Positions 1-8,474 are shown, numbered from the stretch's first letter. The stretch: 64,000 bases of DNA from Hydractinia symbiolongicarpus (GCF_029227915.1 NC_079883.1:11160001-11224000); one strand, 5' to 3'. A program made the numbers and translations. The notes: a model not told the origin generated them from the sequence alone.

Positions 1-6
1 TTAAAA

Positions 7-558
7 ATGAGTGAAGCAGCTTCTCCAAAGAAAATCGCACCCAAGAAGAAACCTGCTGCAAAGAAGACAGCTGATCACCCTAAATATGTGGACATGATCA
101 AGGCTGCTATCGCTACCCTAAAGGAACGCGGTGGTTCATCTCGCCAAGCTATTACAAAATATATTCATGCAAATTACAAAGTTGCTGAAAACTCAGATCA
201 TCATCTGAAAATGGCTCTTAAACGAGGAGTAACATCAGGCGATTTGATTCAAACTAAAGGCACTGGTGCTTCTGGATCATTCAAGCTAGGTCAGGTAAAA
301 AAAGAAAAACCTAAGAAAAAGGCCGCAGCAAAAAAGCCAACGGCAAAGAAGCCTACTGCAAAGAAAAGTACACCAAAAAAGAAGCCAGCAAAGAAGAGCA
401 CGCCAAAGAAAGCAGCAAAGAAGCCTGCCACAAAGAAAGCCTCGGCTAAGAAACCAGCAGCTAAGAAACCCACAAAGAAGCCTGTTGCTAAAAAACCTGC
501 AGCAAAGAAGGTCAAAAAGACTCCCAAAAAGGCAGCAAAGAAGACCGCAAAAAAATAA
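7..558 (+). CDS. H1: Linker histone H1 (unit 1)
   Basis: Linker histone of 183 residues that binds nucleosomes at the DNA entry/exit site and compacts chromatin in the nucleus. Residues 1-23 are a short basic N-tail with an SPKK (CDK-type) site at 6-9. Residues 24-95 match the H1 globular winged helix, from [12 protein letters not shown] to GSFKLG, with the GGSSRQAI stretch typical of the family. Residues 96-183 are a Lys/Ala/Pro tail built from [10 protein letters not shown]-like repeats with several TPKK sites. I chose the ATG at 7 because the frame upstream in other units extends only to a non-standard TTG and the protein then begins with the usual Met-Ser-Glu. The mRNA ends in the hairpin at 591-606. 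The gene is intronless and converges on H3. Family assignment is certain; the subtype is not. Confidence 0.97.
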   Translation: MSEAASPKKIAPKKKPAAKKTADHPKYVDMIKAAIATLKERGGSSRQAITKYIHANYKVAENSDHHLKMALKRGVTSGDLIQTKGTGASGSFKLGQVKKEKPKKKAAAKKPTAKKPTAKKSTPKKKPAKKSTPKKAAKKPATKKASAKKPAAKKPTKKPVAKKPAAKKVKKTPKKAAKKTAKK

Positions 559-590
559 TTTGTGTGTATCTGGCTATTACATTAACAAAC

Positions 591-606
591 GGCTATTTTT
601 ATAGCC
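591..606 (+). terminator. Histone 3' stem-loop of H1
   Basis: GGCTAT-TTTT-ATAGCC, a 6-bp stem with a 4-base loop, 33 bases after the stop codon. This is the SLBP-binding hairpin that replaces a poly(A) tail in replication-dependent histone mRNAs. It is followed at 607-628 by an A-rich element (ACACATTTACAAAAAAACAT) that recurs after all five histone genes and is probably the U7-pairing downstream element. Confidence 0.95.
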
Positions 607-882
607 ACACATTTACAAAAAAACATTATCTTGGTACAAAGTTAAACTTGTTTAAGTCACTTAAACAGTTAAAAAAGAGTAATTTTAAGATTAGATTCCC
701 TAAGTTTAAGTATTTTCGTTTTTAAATTTCTTATTTTCTTGCTTTTACTTTTCTTGCCCTTCATATTTTTAACATTGTCAAACTTTATGTAGCATAAAAT
801 TTTTATGTAGCATAAAATTTAAACAGAAAGCAGAACAAAGTTTGATATAAAAAGCTAGCCGTAATATTTTTTATGGATGTGT

Positions 883-898
883 GGCTATAAAAATAGCC
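883..898 (-). terminator. Histone 3' stem-loop of H3
   Basis: On the minus strand GGCTAT-TTTT-ATAGCC, the same sequence as after H1, H4 and H2A, 21 bases past the H3 stop. The downstream element on the minus strand is ACACATCCATAAAAAATATT (861-882 region). Confidence 0.95.
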
Positions 899-919
899 GT
901 TTTTTGTTTGGTAAGATGC

Positions 920-2168
<1,249 letters not shown>

Positions 2169-2192
2169 GCGTTGTCATTGCTCAACAAAAAC

Positions 2193-2208
2193 GGCTATTT
2201 TTATAGCC
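2193..2208 (+). terminator. Histone 3' stem-loop of H4
   Basis: GGCTAT-TTTT-ATAGCC, 25 bases after the stop. The downstream element ACAAATCTTTTAAAACATTA follows directly at 2209-2228 and is the most divergent of the five. Confidence 0.95.
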
Positions 2209-2591
2209 ACAAATCTTTTAAAACATTACTTTGTGCACGCTTCCAAATTACACAATGTGTAAAGTCTTGTCACAGTTACATTTATTGCTATACGATACTA
2301 TGTCATATATGACACAAAAAAAATTTAGAAATACTTTGTAGGGTTAATTTGCCTGGGAGTGTTTCCGTGAAAAGCTGGGTTAAGTTAAATGTAAGCAATA
2401 ACATGGATCAATGTACTTGTCTTTTCTGCAAGTACAGCTAATAATACGTATGAAAAGTGAAGCTAATCCACACACACACATGGGGAAGTATTTTAAATGT
2501 AGGCTAGTGTTCTTAAGCACATTATTTAGAAGTTTTATTAACTTCGGTTAACTTGTAGTGACGCCAAGTAAATGTTTTTTTAAAGATGTGT

Positions 2592-2607
2592 GGTCTTAAA
2601 AAAGACC
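2592..2607 (-). terminator. Histone 3' stem-loop of H2B (variant stem)
   Basis: Minus strand GGTCTT-TTTT-AAGACC. The stem differs from the other four genes at four positions, two on each arm, yet stays fully paired, so it looks like a compensated variant of the same SLBP hairpin. It lies 23 bases after the stop. Downstream element ACACATCTTTAAAAAAACAT. Confidence 0.94.
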
Positions 2608-2630
2608 GTTTGTGTTTGGTAGACGTTGGT

Positions 2631-3035
2631 TTACTTGCTGCTTGTGTATTTTGTGACGGCTTTTGTTCCTTCACTGACTGCGTGTTTTGCAAGTTCTCCA
2701 GGCAAGAGAAGACGTACTGCGGTTTGAATTTCACGAGAAGAGATGGTCGACTTTTTGTTTTGAAGAGCCAAACGCGAAGCTTCGGAAGCAATGCGCTCAA
2801 AGATGTCGTTGACAAATGAGTTCATGATGCTCATAGCTTTGCTTGAAACTCCGACATCTGGGTGAACTTGTTTCAAAACATTGTAGATGTAAATAGCATA
2901 ACTTTCCTTTCTCTTTCTCTTGCGTTTCTTTTCACCAGTTCCACCAATCTTTCCTCCTTTTTTGCCGGCTCTTTTTTCACCTTTCTTGGCTACTTTAGGT
3001 GCCTGTTTTCCTCCTTTAGCTGCTGCGTCAGACAT
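2631..3035 (-). CDS. H2B: Core histone H2B (unit 1)
   Basis: 134 residues, about eight longer than vertebrate H2B because of the N-tail. Residues 1-43 are a Lys/Gly/Ala-rich tail ending in the KKRKRKRK repeat that passes between DNA gyres. The fold runs from [17 protein letters not shown] through [26 protein letters not shown]. The C-terminal helix holds AVTKYTSSK, whose first Lys corresponds to the ubiquitinated K120 of vertebrates. It pairs with H2A, from which it is divergently transcribed across 284 bp. Confidence 0.98.
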   Translation of the reverse strand: MSDAAAKGGKQAPKVAKKGEKRAGKKGGKIGGTGEKKRKRKRKESYAIYIYNVLKQVHPDVGVSSKAMSIMNSFVNDIFERIASEASRLALQNKKSTISSREIQTAVRLLLPGELAKHAVSEGTKAVTKYTSSK

Positions 3036-3319
3036 GGTTAAAAATTTTTGCTACTTAACTTGTAAATAAGCATTAAACTGCAAGTCAAAACTTTTTGTTT
3101 ATAAGTAAAAAAATCGGATCGAATTCGATCCGAAAACGCCGATACGCAATTTAATTGGTTAAAAAAAAAATCTTTTGTTTAATACTTAATTATGATTGGT
3201 TAAAAAAACATGATTTCGATCCTATTTTTATGATGAAAAAACGAGTAAAGTTTATTTCGTTAACACTTACGTTAAATATTCGTACGTTTTTGTATTAACT
3301 TACAAATCAAATCGCAGTT
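3036..3319. promoter_or_regulatory. Divergent H2B/H2A promoter region
   Basis: 284 bp serving both genes. A TATA-like CTTATAAA (minus strand, 3098-3105) lies about 65 bases upstream of the H2B start. A 20-bp perfect palindrome is at 3114-3133. Two ATTGG boxes, each followed by TTAAAAAA, lie at 3154-3158 and 3195-3199. The half sequence TTTCGATCC recurs near 3213-3222. I see no clear TATA box for H2A. Confidence 0.72.
3114..3133. promoter_or_regulatory. 20-bp palindrome in the H2B/H2A promoter
   Basis: TCGGATCGAATTCGATCCGA reads the same on both strands. It lies about 10 bp from the H2B TATA-like box and 187 bp from the H2A start, present in each unit I checked. A dimeric protein site is the likely reading; I do not recognise the factor. 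Confidence 0.6.
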
Positions 3320-3700
3320 ATGTCTGGACGTGGAAAAGGTGGAAAAGCTAAGGCTAAAGCCAAGACAAGATCCTCAAGAGCTGGACTTCAATTTCCAGTC
3401 GGTAGAGTGCATAGATTCCTTCGTAGAGGGCACTATGCTAACCGAATTGGATCTGGAGCACCAGTTTACTTAGCAGCCGTCTTGGAATATTTATCTGCTG
3501 AGATATTGGAGTTGGCTGGTAACGCAGCAAGAGACAACAAAAAAGCTAGGATTATTCCAAGACATTTACAATTGGCTGTTCGTAATGATGAAGAATTAAA
3601 CAAACTTTTGAGCGGTGTAACCATTGCAGCTGGTGGTGTTTTGCCAAACATTCAAGCTGTCTTACTCCCAAAGAAGAACGACAAAGGACAGAAGAAGTAA
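3320..3700 (+). CDS. H2A: Core histone H2A (unit 1)
   Basis: 126 residues. Tail [21 protein letters not shown], histone fold from [12 protein letters not shown] to [10 protein letters not shown], short tail ending KKNDKGQKK. The acidic patch residues are present (Glu57, Glu62, Glu65, Asp90, Glu91, Glu92 with Met counted). There is no SQ(E/D)-phi C-terminus, so it is not H2A.X, and no H2A.Z features are seen. It pairs with H2B as a dimer in the nucleosome. Arg codons are mixed, with 4 of 12 CGN, unlike H4. Hairpin 3723-3738. Confidence 0.98.
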   Translation: MSGRGKGGKAKAKAKTRSSRAGLQFPVGRVHRFLRRGHYANRIGSGAPVYLAAVLEYLSAEILELAGNAARDNKKARIIPRHLQLAVRNDEELNKLLSGVTIAAGGVLPNIQAVLLPKKNDKGQKK

Positions 3701-3722
3701 ACCGCTACACTCAGAAAACAAC

Positions 3723-3738
3723 GGCTATTTTTATAGCC
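3723..3738 (+). terminator. Histone 3' stem-loop of H2A
   Basis: GGCTAT-TTTT-ATAGCC, 22 bases after the stop. Downstream element ACACATCTTTAAAAAAACAT at 3739-3758, identical over 20 bases to the H2B one. An AATAAA hexamer at 3841-3846 could serve as a back-up poly(A) signal before the 5S gene. Confidence 0.95.
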
Positions 3739-3897
3739 ACACATCTTTAAAAAAACATTGTTTTTTTCACAAAACTATAACCTTAAAGTCTAATAGATAA
3801 TCCATGCATACGCCTTGTCCTAAGTAACTCAAAGAAATTAAATAAAAAAATTTGATCACAACGTCAAAATAAATTGCACGTATTTGCCCCTACTAAT

Positions 3898-4017
3898 GTC
3901 TACGGCCATACCACGATGAACACACCCGTTCTCGTCTGATCACGGAAGTTAAGCATCGTCGGGCCGGGATAGTACTTGGATGGGGGACCGCCTGGGAACT
4001 CCCGGTGTCGTAGGCTT
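3898..4017 (+). rRNA. 5S ribosomal RNA (unit 1)
   Basis: About 120 nt. GUCUACG at the 5' end pairs with CGUAGGC at the 3' end to form helix I. The internal pol III control region is recognisable: AAGTTAAGC (A box, around nt 49-57) and GGATGGGGGACCGCCTGGGA (C box). A T run begins at 4016 and serves as terminator. It lies 197 bp after the H2A stop on the same strand. Linkage of 5S to histone genes is known in several invertebrates. Confidence 0.97.
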
Positions 4018-4365
4018 TTCATTTTCATTTGTTGCCTTTTCATTTCAATGGTGCTGTGATATATTTCTTGTTATAACAATTAAGGAACGTGGCGGTTGTT
4101 GAAAGTGTTTCCTATGACATTTTCCTACGACATTTTCAGGTGATAGTACGAGAAAAAAGAGCTTTCAAATGCATACAAACTCGATCTATTGCCGATCATC
4201 CAATAACCCTGACGGAATGGCAAATAAAATAAAATTCCGCCGCCTTCCGAGGACTTATATCGCAATCACGTTTCGTAACAGCCAAGCGAGGTTTTACCTT
4301 AGCGTTTAAGTCACCACCGACATTTGGCCGCGCAACTTTTCTAAGCTCATTCATTTTGACTTAAG
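4018..4365. other. 5S-U1 spacer
   Basis: 348 bp between the 3' ends of 5S (+) and U1 (-). No gene is recognised. It holds two near-identical short motifs, CCTATGACATTTTC and CCTACGACATTTTC, around 4110-4138, and AAAAAAGAGCTTTC near 4153, which I examined as a U7 trace and rejected. Confidence 0.75.
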
Positions 4366-4531
4366 GAGGGGGCGAGCGCGGACGCAGGCCCCCACTACCA
4401 GAAATTGTACGGTCGAGTTACTGACGTTTGCAGTAATCGCAGAGGTCAGCCCAAGCGTAGTGCAATGCAAGAGCCTCACTCTGGAAGAAAACCCTCATTG
4501 ATCAGTCTTTACTTCCCCGTCAGGTAAGTAT
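4366..4531 (-). ncRNA. U1: U1 spliceosomal snRNA (unit 1)
   Basis: About 166 nt on the minus strand. The 5' end AUACUUACCUG (complement of 4521-4531) is the sequence that pairs with 5' splice sites. Stem-loop II carries the AUUGCAC loop bound by U1A/SNF. The Sm site ACAAUUUCUGG lies near 4399-4409, followed by a GC-rich terminal hairpin (GGGGG...CCCCC). Loop I reads GAUCAAUGAG and departs from the usual U1-70K loop GAUCANGAAG. The 3' end is placed by comparison with other U1 RNAs and may be off by a few bases. Confidence 0.95.
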
Positions 4532-4574
4532 GAGTTGGAACTGCACCGTAGCATGAGGGTACCCTTCAAAGTTT

Positions 4575-4588
4575 GTTAATGCTTGTGG
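4575..4588 (-). promoter_or_regulatory. PSE-like element of U1
   Basis: Minus strand CCACAAGCATTAAC, 44-57 bases upstream of the U1 start. It closely matches CCACAAGCAGTTAC at nearly the same distance from the U2 start. Position and sharing fit a proximal sequence element read by SNAPc. Confidence 0.65.
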
Positions 4589-4721
4589 CTTGAGTGTGTT
4601 ATAAACTGCCGTGTCGCGGGGCATAGGCTGTATTCTCCCCCAGTGTACGCGTTTTGTTCCCGCCGTAGACTATGCAGAGTGCCGTCGGAAAGAGGACTGC
4701 TATTATTCTTTTATTGCTTAT

Positions 4722-4908
4722 GTGGGCCGCCATCGGTAATAGTGCAACACCAAGGCAACCCGTGGTCACGGCGTGAATGAATCCACCTCCATGACCCAAG
4801 GCCAAAAATCAGATTAATATACTGACCATTCAGAGAATGGCCTACCAGATATTAAACTGATAAGAACAGATACTACACTTGATCTTAGCCATTAGGCCGA
4901 GAAGCGAT
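4722..4908 (-). ncRNA. U2: U2 spliceosomal snRNA (unit 1)
   Basis: About 187 nt on the minus strand. It begins AUCGCUUCUCGGCCU and has the branch-point-pairing GUGUAGUAUCUG near 4866-4879. Sm site AUUUUUGG is near 4803-4812. The 3' stem-loop IV has the loop GUUGCACUA, bound by U2B''/SNF. The 3' end is estimated from the end of stem IV. It lies upstream of and in the same direction as U1, with 190 bp between them. Confidence 0.96.
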
Positions 4909-4948
4909 AAAGAACAAGCGTTGCCATGATAGGCATCGTCCACACACC

Positions 4949-4962
4949 GTAACTGCTTGTGG
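4949..4962 (-). promoter_or_regulatory. PSE-like element of U2
   Basis: Minus strand CCACAAGCAGTTAC, 41-54 bases upstream of the U2 start. It shares CCACAAGCA and the following TTA with the U1 element. No TATA box lies between it and the start, as expected for a pol II snRNA gene. Confidence 0.65.
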
Positions 4963-4991
4963 AGCATGTCACGTTACTGTAAAGCTTACAA

Positions 4992-5120
4992 CTGTCACCG
5001 CGTACGGATGGACGGCGACATAGTAAAAATCACGGCTGTTGATTTAGCCGTAGGATGGAGAGCGACTGTAGCGAGTGGATGGTAACTTACATGAATGCTA
5101 ACAAAGGCGACGATACTAAG
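4992..5120 (-). ncRNA. Candidate Sm-class small RNA, spliced-leader-like (unproven)
   Basis: Minus strand, read right to left. GUAAGU (complement of 5085-5090) is a perfect partner for the U1 5' end. A 6-bp hairpin ACGGCU/AGCCGU follows at 5032-5051, then an Sm-like GAUUUUUAC at 5023-5031, then a 7-bp terminal hairpin GUCGCCG/CGGUGAC at 4994-5019. A possible PSE trace (GCGTTGATAAAC, 9 of 12 matching the U1 element GCATTAACAAAC) is at 5159-5170, which would place the start near 5120. This is the order of parts in a spliced-leader RNA, but no known leader is recognised and the bounds are guesses. An alternative is a hairpin plus T-run that ends tRNA read-through. Equivalent positions in units 2-11 begin at 9766, 15626, 21502, 27378, 33253, 39129, 45005, 50881, 56757 and 62633. 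Confidence 0.3.
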
Positions 5121-5230
5121 TGCGTGATATTACTTTCCAATATGACTGCGTACATTCCGTTTATCAACGCATTACGCCAGAACGTGCGCGCGCGTTACAC
5201 AGTAGACCATGCAGCCGAAATGCGACAGTG

Positions 5231-5303
5231 CGACCCTGCCAGGAGTCGAACCTGGAATCCCCTGATTCGTAGTCAGATGCCTTATCCATTGGGCCACAGG
5301 GCC
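5231..5303 (-). tRNA. tRNA-Arg (anticodon ACG, unit 1)
   Basis: 73 nt, no intron, minus strand. Acceptor GGCCCUG pairs with CAGGGUC, with discriminator G. The anticodon loop CUACGAA gives ACG, expected to be edited to ICG and read CGU, CGC and CGA. The T arm is CCAGG-UUCGACU-CCUGG and serves as B box. The A box is GUGGCCCAAUGG. Oddly, no T4 terminator lies within 190 bases downstream on the coding strand. Confidence 0.96.
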
Positions 5304-5882
5304 ATGCTTATGACTTCGCCCCATCGTTATTTTGGCTTGCGCATTCGTTTTACTTACGACAGAATTCTTCGTGTTTGTAGCCATGAAAGAAAGGGACTTC
5401 TGTGAGTGAATTTTTTTACTGTGGTCTAATAAAAAAGTCGAAACGCAGTGCCCAATATATGAATTGCTCCTAATAGCCGGAAACAGGCCGTGTCGATGAT
5501 GTAGGCCGACATACGCAACGCAAACCAAAGAACGCTTTATGAAAATCCTAACACGGGCGCGGAAGAAGCCCAAATTAACAGAGTAGATGTAATGCTGAAG
5601 ACCTCAAACTCCAGCAGCTTCTCTTTCAGACTATTGCGTCGTGCTACAAATAAAAATTAACATGCTTTCGCATAGTCGCGGCACCCAAAACGGACATTAT
5701 ACGATGTACAGAAACACACATTTCTGTTTTCGCGCCAAATCAATTCCCGGGAGTGGTACTTTTACGTCCGCATACTTCGCACCGTCTTAAATTATATCTC
5801 ATTTACACGGTAATGTTTAGTATACTTCTACTGTGATAACAAGCATCGTTTATCGTTGGATTGTTGTAAGAAAACATTAAAA
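5304..5882. promoter_or_regulatory. tRNA-H1 spacer and H1 promoter
   Basis: 579 bp. The right part is the promoter of the next H1: an inverted repeat ACAGAAA/TTTCTGT at 5708-5727, an overlapping E2F-like TTTTCGCGCCAAA at 5727-5739, a TATA-like AAATTATATC at 5789-5798 and the leader up to the ATG at 5883. The left part, about 5304-5700, holds no gene I can recognise. A T7 run lies at 5411-5417. Confidence 0.7.
5727..5739 (+). promoter_or_regulatory. E2F-like site upstream of H1
   Basis: TTTTCGCGCCAAA, about 145 bases upstream of the H1 start codon and about 50 bases upstream of the TATA-like box. It shares CGCGCCAAA with the H3 promoter. Fits S-phase control, by inference. Confidence 0.5.
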
Positions 5883-6225
<343 letters not shown>

Positions 6226-6703
6226 TTAAGAAGTCGATGTAGTACGGATACACAAGACGGTCTAAAATGCACTATCGCGCCAAAGTTTTATTTCTCATAT
6301 TGATTGACAGCTAAGGTTCAAAACAAACCATTTGATTGGTGCTAAGAAAGTAATTTCTGATTGGCTGCATAATGACATTACGCTCATTACTTTAACATTT
6401 TTATAAAATCTGTGTTTTTTGGCTACGGGAAAACGGCTGTATCTTCTGATACACAAAAGCTTTTGACTTTTTTTTTTTTTAGTAAGTAGCAGAAGGTTTG
6501 GCGAATTCCAACGATGCCAAATTTATTGCCTTACTGAAACATTAAGACCACGAATTTTTAAAAAAACTACAGTTTTACTTAAAAAAATGTACAAAATGTT
6601 CGGAACATTTTGTAATGACGCAACTCTATTGGTTAATTAGGGTGTTTCCACGAGCAGTAGGTAATTTTATGGCCTCTTTTTAAAGCTGTCTGAATTCTGT
6701 TAA

Positions 6704-7060
<357 letters not shown>

Positions 7061-7404
7061 GCGTTGTCATTGCTCAACAAAAACGGCTATTTTTATAGCC
7101 ACAAATCTTTTAAAACATTACTTTGTGCACGCTTCCAAATTACACAATGTGTAAAGTCTTGTCACAGTTACATTTATTGCTATACGATACTATGTCATAT
7201 ATGACACAAAAAAAATTTAGAAATACTTTGTAGGGTTAATTTGCCTGGGAGTGTTTCCGTGAAAAGCTGGGTTAAGTTAAATGTAAGCAATAACATTATT
7301 TAGAAGTTTTATTAACTTCGGTTAACTTGTAGTGACGCCAAGTAAATGTTTTTTTAAAGATGTGTGGTCTTAAAAAAGACCGTTTGTGTTTGGTAGACGT
7401 TGGT

Positions 7405-7809
7405 TTACTTGCTGCTTGTGTATTTTGTGACGGCTTTTGTTCCTTCACTGACTGCGTGTTTTGCAAGTTCTCCAGGCAAGAGAAGACGTACTGCGGTTTG
7501 AATTTCACGAGAAGAGATGGTCGACTTTTTGTTTTGAAGAGCCAAACGCGAAGCTTCGGAAGCAATGCGCTCAAAGATGTCGTTGACAAATGAGTTCATG
7601 ATGCTCATAGCTTTGCTTGAAACTCCGACATCTGGGTGAACTTGTTTCAAAACATTGTAGATGTAAATAGCATAACTTTCCTTTCTCTTTCTCTTGCGTT
7701 TCTTTTCACCAGTTCCACCAATCTTTCCTCCTTTTTTGCCGGCTCTTTTTTCACCTTTCTTGGCTACTTTAGGTGCCTGTTTTCCTCCTTTAGCTGCTGC
7801 GTCAGACAT
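7405..7809 (-). CDS. H2B: Core histone H2B (unit 2)
   Basis: Intact, same protein as at 2631-3035. Hairpin 7366-7381 and downstream element retained; the spacer deletion ends about 65 bp beyond the hairpin. Confidence 0.98.
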   Translation of the reverse strand: MSDAAAKGGKQAPKVAKKGEKRAGKKGGKIGGTGEKKRKRKRKESYAIYIYNVLKQVHPDVGVSSKAMSIMNSFVNDIFERIASEASRLALQNKKSTISSREIQTAVRLLLPGELAKHAVSEGTKAVTKYTSSK

Positions 7810-8093
7810 GGTTAAAAATTTTTGCTACTTAACTTGTAAATAAGCATTAAACTGCAAGTCAAAACTTTTTGTTTATAAGTAAAAAAATCGGATCGAATTC
7901 GATCCGAAAACGCCGATACGCAATTTAATTGGTTAAAAAAAAAATCTTTTGTTTAATACTTAATTATGATTGGTTAAAAAAACATGATTTCGATCCTATT
8001 TTTATGATGAAAAAACGAGTAAAGTTTATTTCGTTAACACTTACGTTAAATATTCGTACGTTTTTGTATTAACTTACAAATCAAATCGCAGTT

Positions 8094-8474
8094 ATGTCTG
8101 GACGTGGAAAAGGTGGAAAAGCTAAGGCTAAAGCCAAGACAAGATCCTCAAGAGCTGGACTTCAATTTCCAGTCGGTAGAGTGCATAGATTCCTTCGTAG
8201 AGGGCACTATGCTAACCGAATTGGATCTGGAGCACCAGTTTACTTAGCAGCCGTCTTGGAATATTTATCTGCTGAGATATTGGAGTTGGCTGGTAACGCA
8301 GCAAGAGACAACAAAAAAGCTAGGATTATTCCAAGACATTTACAATTGGCTGTTCGTAATGATGAAGAATTAAACAAACTTTTGAGCGGTGTAACCATTG
8401 CAGCTGGTGGTGTTTTGCCAAACATTCAAGCTGTCTTACTCCCAAAGAAGAACGACAAAGGACAGAAGAAGTAA
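8094..8474 (+). CDS. H2A: Core histone H2A (unit 2)
   Basis: Intact, same protein as at 3320-3700. Hairpin 8497-8512. Confidence 0.98.
   Translation: MSGRGKGGKAKAKAKTRSSRAGLQFPVGRVHRFLRRGHYANRIGSGAPVYLAAVLEYLSAEILELAGNAARDNKKARIIPRHLQLAVRNDEELNKLLSGVTIAAGGVLPNIQAVLLPKKNDKGQKK

Larger units (their letters stand above)
559..919. other. H1-H3 convergent spacer
   Basis: 361 bp of AT-rich DNA between facing 3' ends. It holds the H1 hairpin (591-606), the H3 hairpin (883-898 on the minus strand) and an exact tandem pair of an 18-bp motif, TTTATGTAGCATAAAATT, at 784-801 and 802-819. No gene is visible in it. Confidence 0.85.
2169..2630. other. H4-H2B convergent spacer
   Basis: 462 bp of AT-rich DNA. 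It holds the facing hairpins of H4 (2193-2208) and H2B (2592-2607), a 12-bp palindrome GTCATATATGAC at 2302-2313, and an 8-bp-arm hairpin TGTACTTG/CAAGTACA at 2412-2436. A short CA run lies at 2468-2480. Bases 2405-2522 are the stretch deleted from unit 2. No gene is visible. Confidence 0.85.
4909..5230. other. U2-tRNA spacer
   Basis: 322 bp. Holds the U2 PSE-like element (4949-4962), a possible extra Sm-class RNA on the minus strand (about 4992-5120), and an alternating purine-pyrimidine tract at 5182-5195. It contains no TTTT on the minus strand between the tRNA and position 5030. Confidence 0.75.

Noticed and set aside
291-527. Phe/Ala/Gly-rich open frame antisense to the H1 tail
   Set aside because: It is the mirror of the Lys/Ala codons of H1 and recurs only because the unit recurs. 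No histone hairpin or known domain.
2468-2480. CA microsatellite
   Set aside because: Only about six repeats; too short to treat as a separate element.
2522-2819. Open frames of 97 and 77 residues overlapping H2B
   Set aside because: Shadow frames of the H2B gene and its hairpin; no domain.
4150-4168. AGCTCTTTTTTC on the minus strand as a U7 snRNA trace
   Set aside because: It resembles the vertebrate U7 5' end, but there is no U7-type Sm site or 3' hairpin after it, and it does not pair with the downstream elements seen here.
5108-5120. AGUAUCGU in the candidate small RNA as part of U4
   Set aside because: The 8-mer occurs in U4, but no other U4 segment (U6-pairing region, 5' loop, 3' stem) is present.
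5340-5360. CGTTTTACTTACG as a U5 loop
   Set aside because: Only a loose match to GCCUUUUAC, with no U5 stem and no well-placed Sm site.
4583-5573. Open frames of 65, 68, 116 and 133 residues over U1/U2/tRNA
   Set aside because: They run across U2, its promoter and the tRNA, have no recognisable domain, and stay open only because the units are homogenised.
5839-5846. ACAAGCAT as a third PSE
   Set aside because: It matches part of the U1 PSE but would set a start inside the H1 coding start, and H1 has its own TATA-like box.
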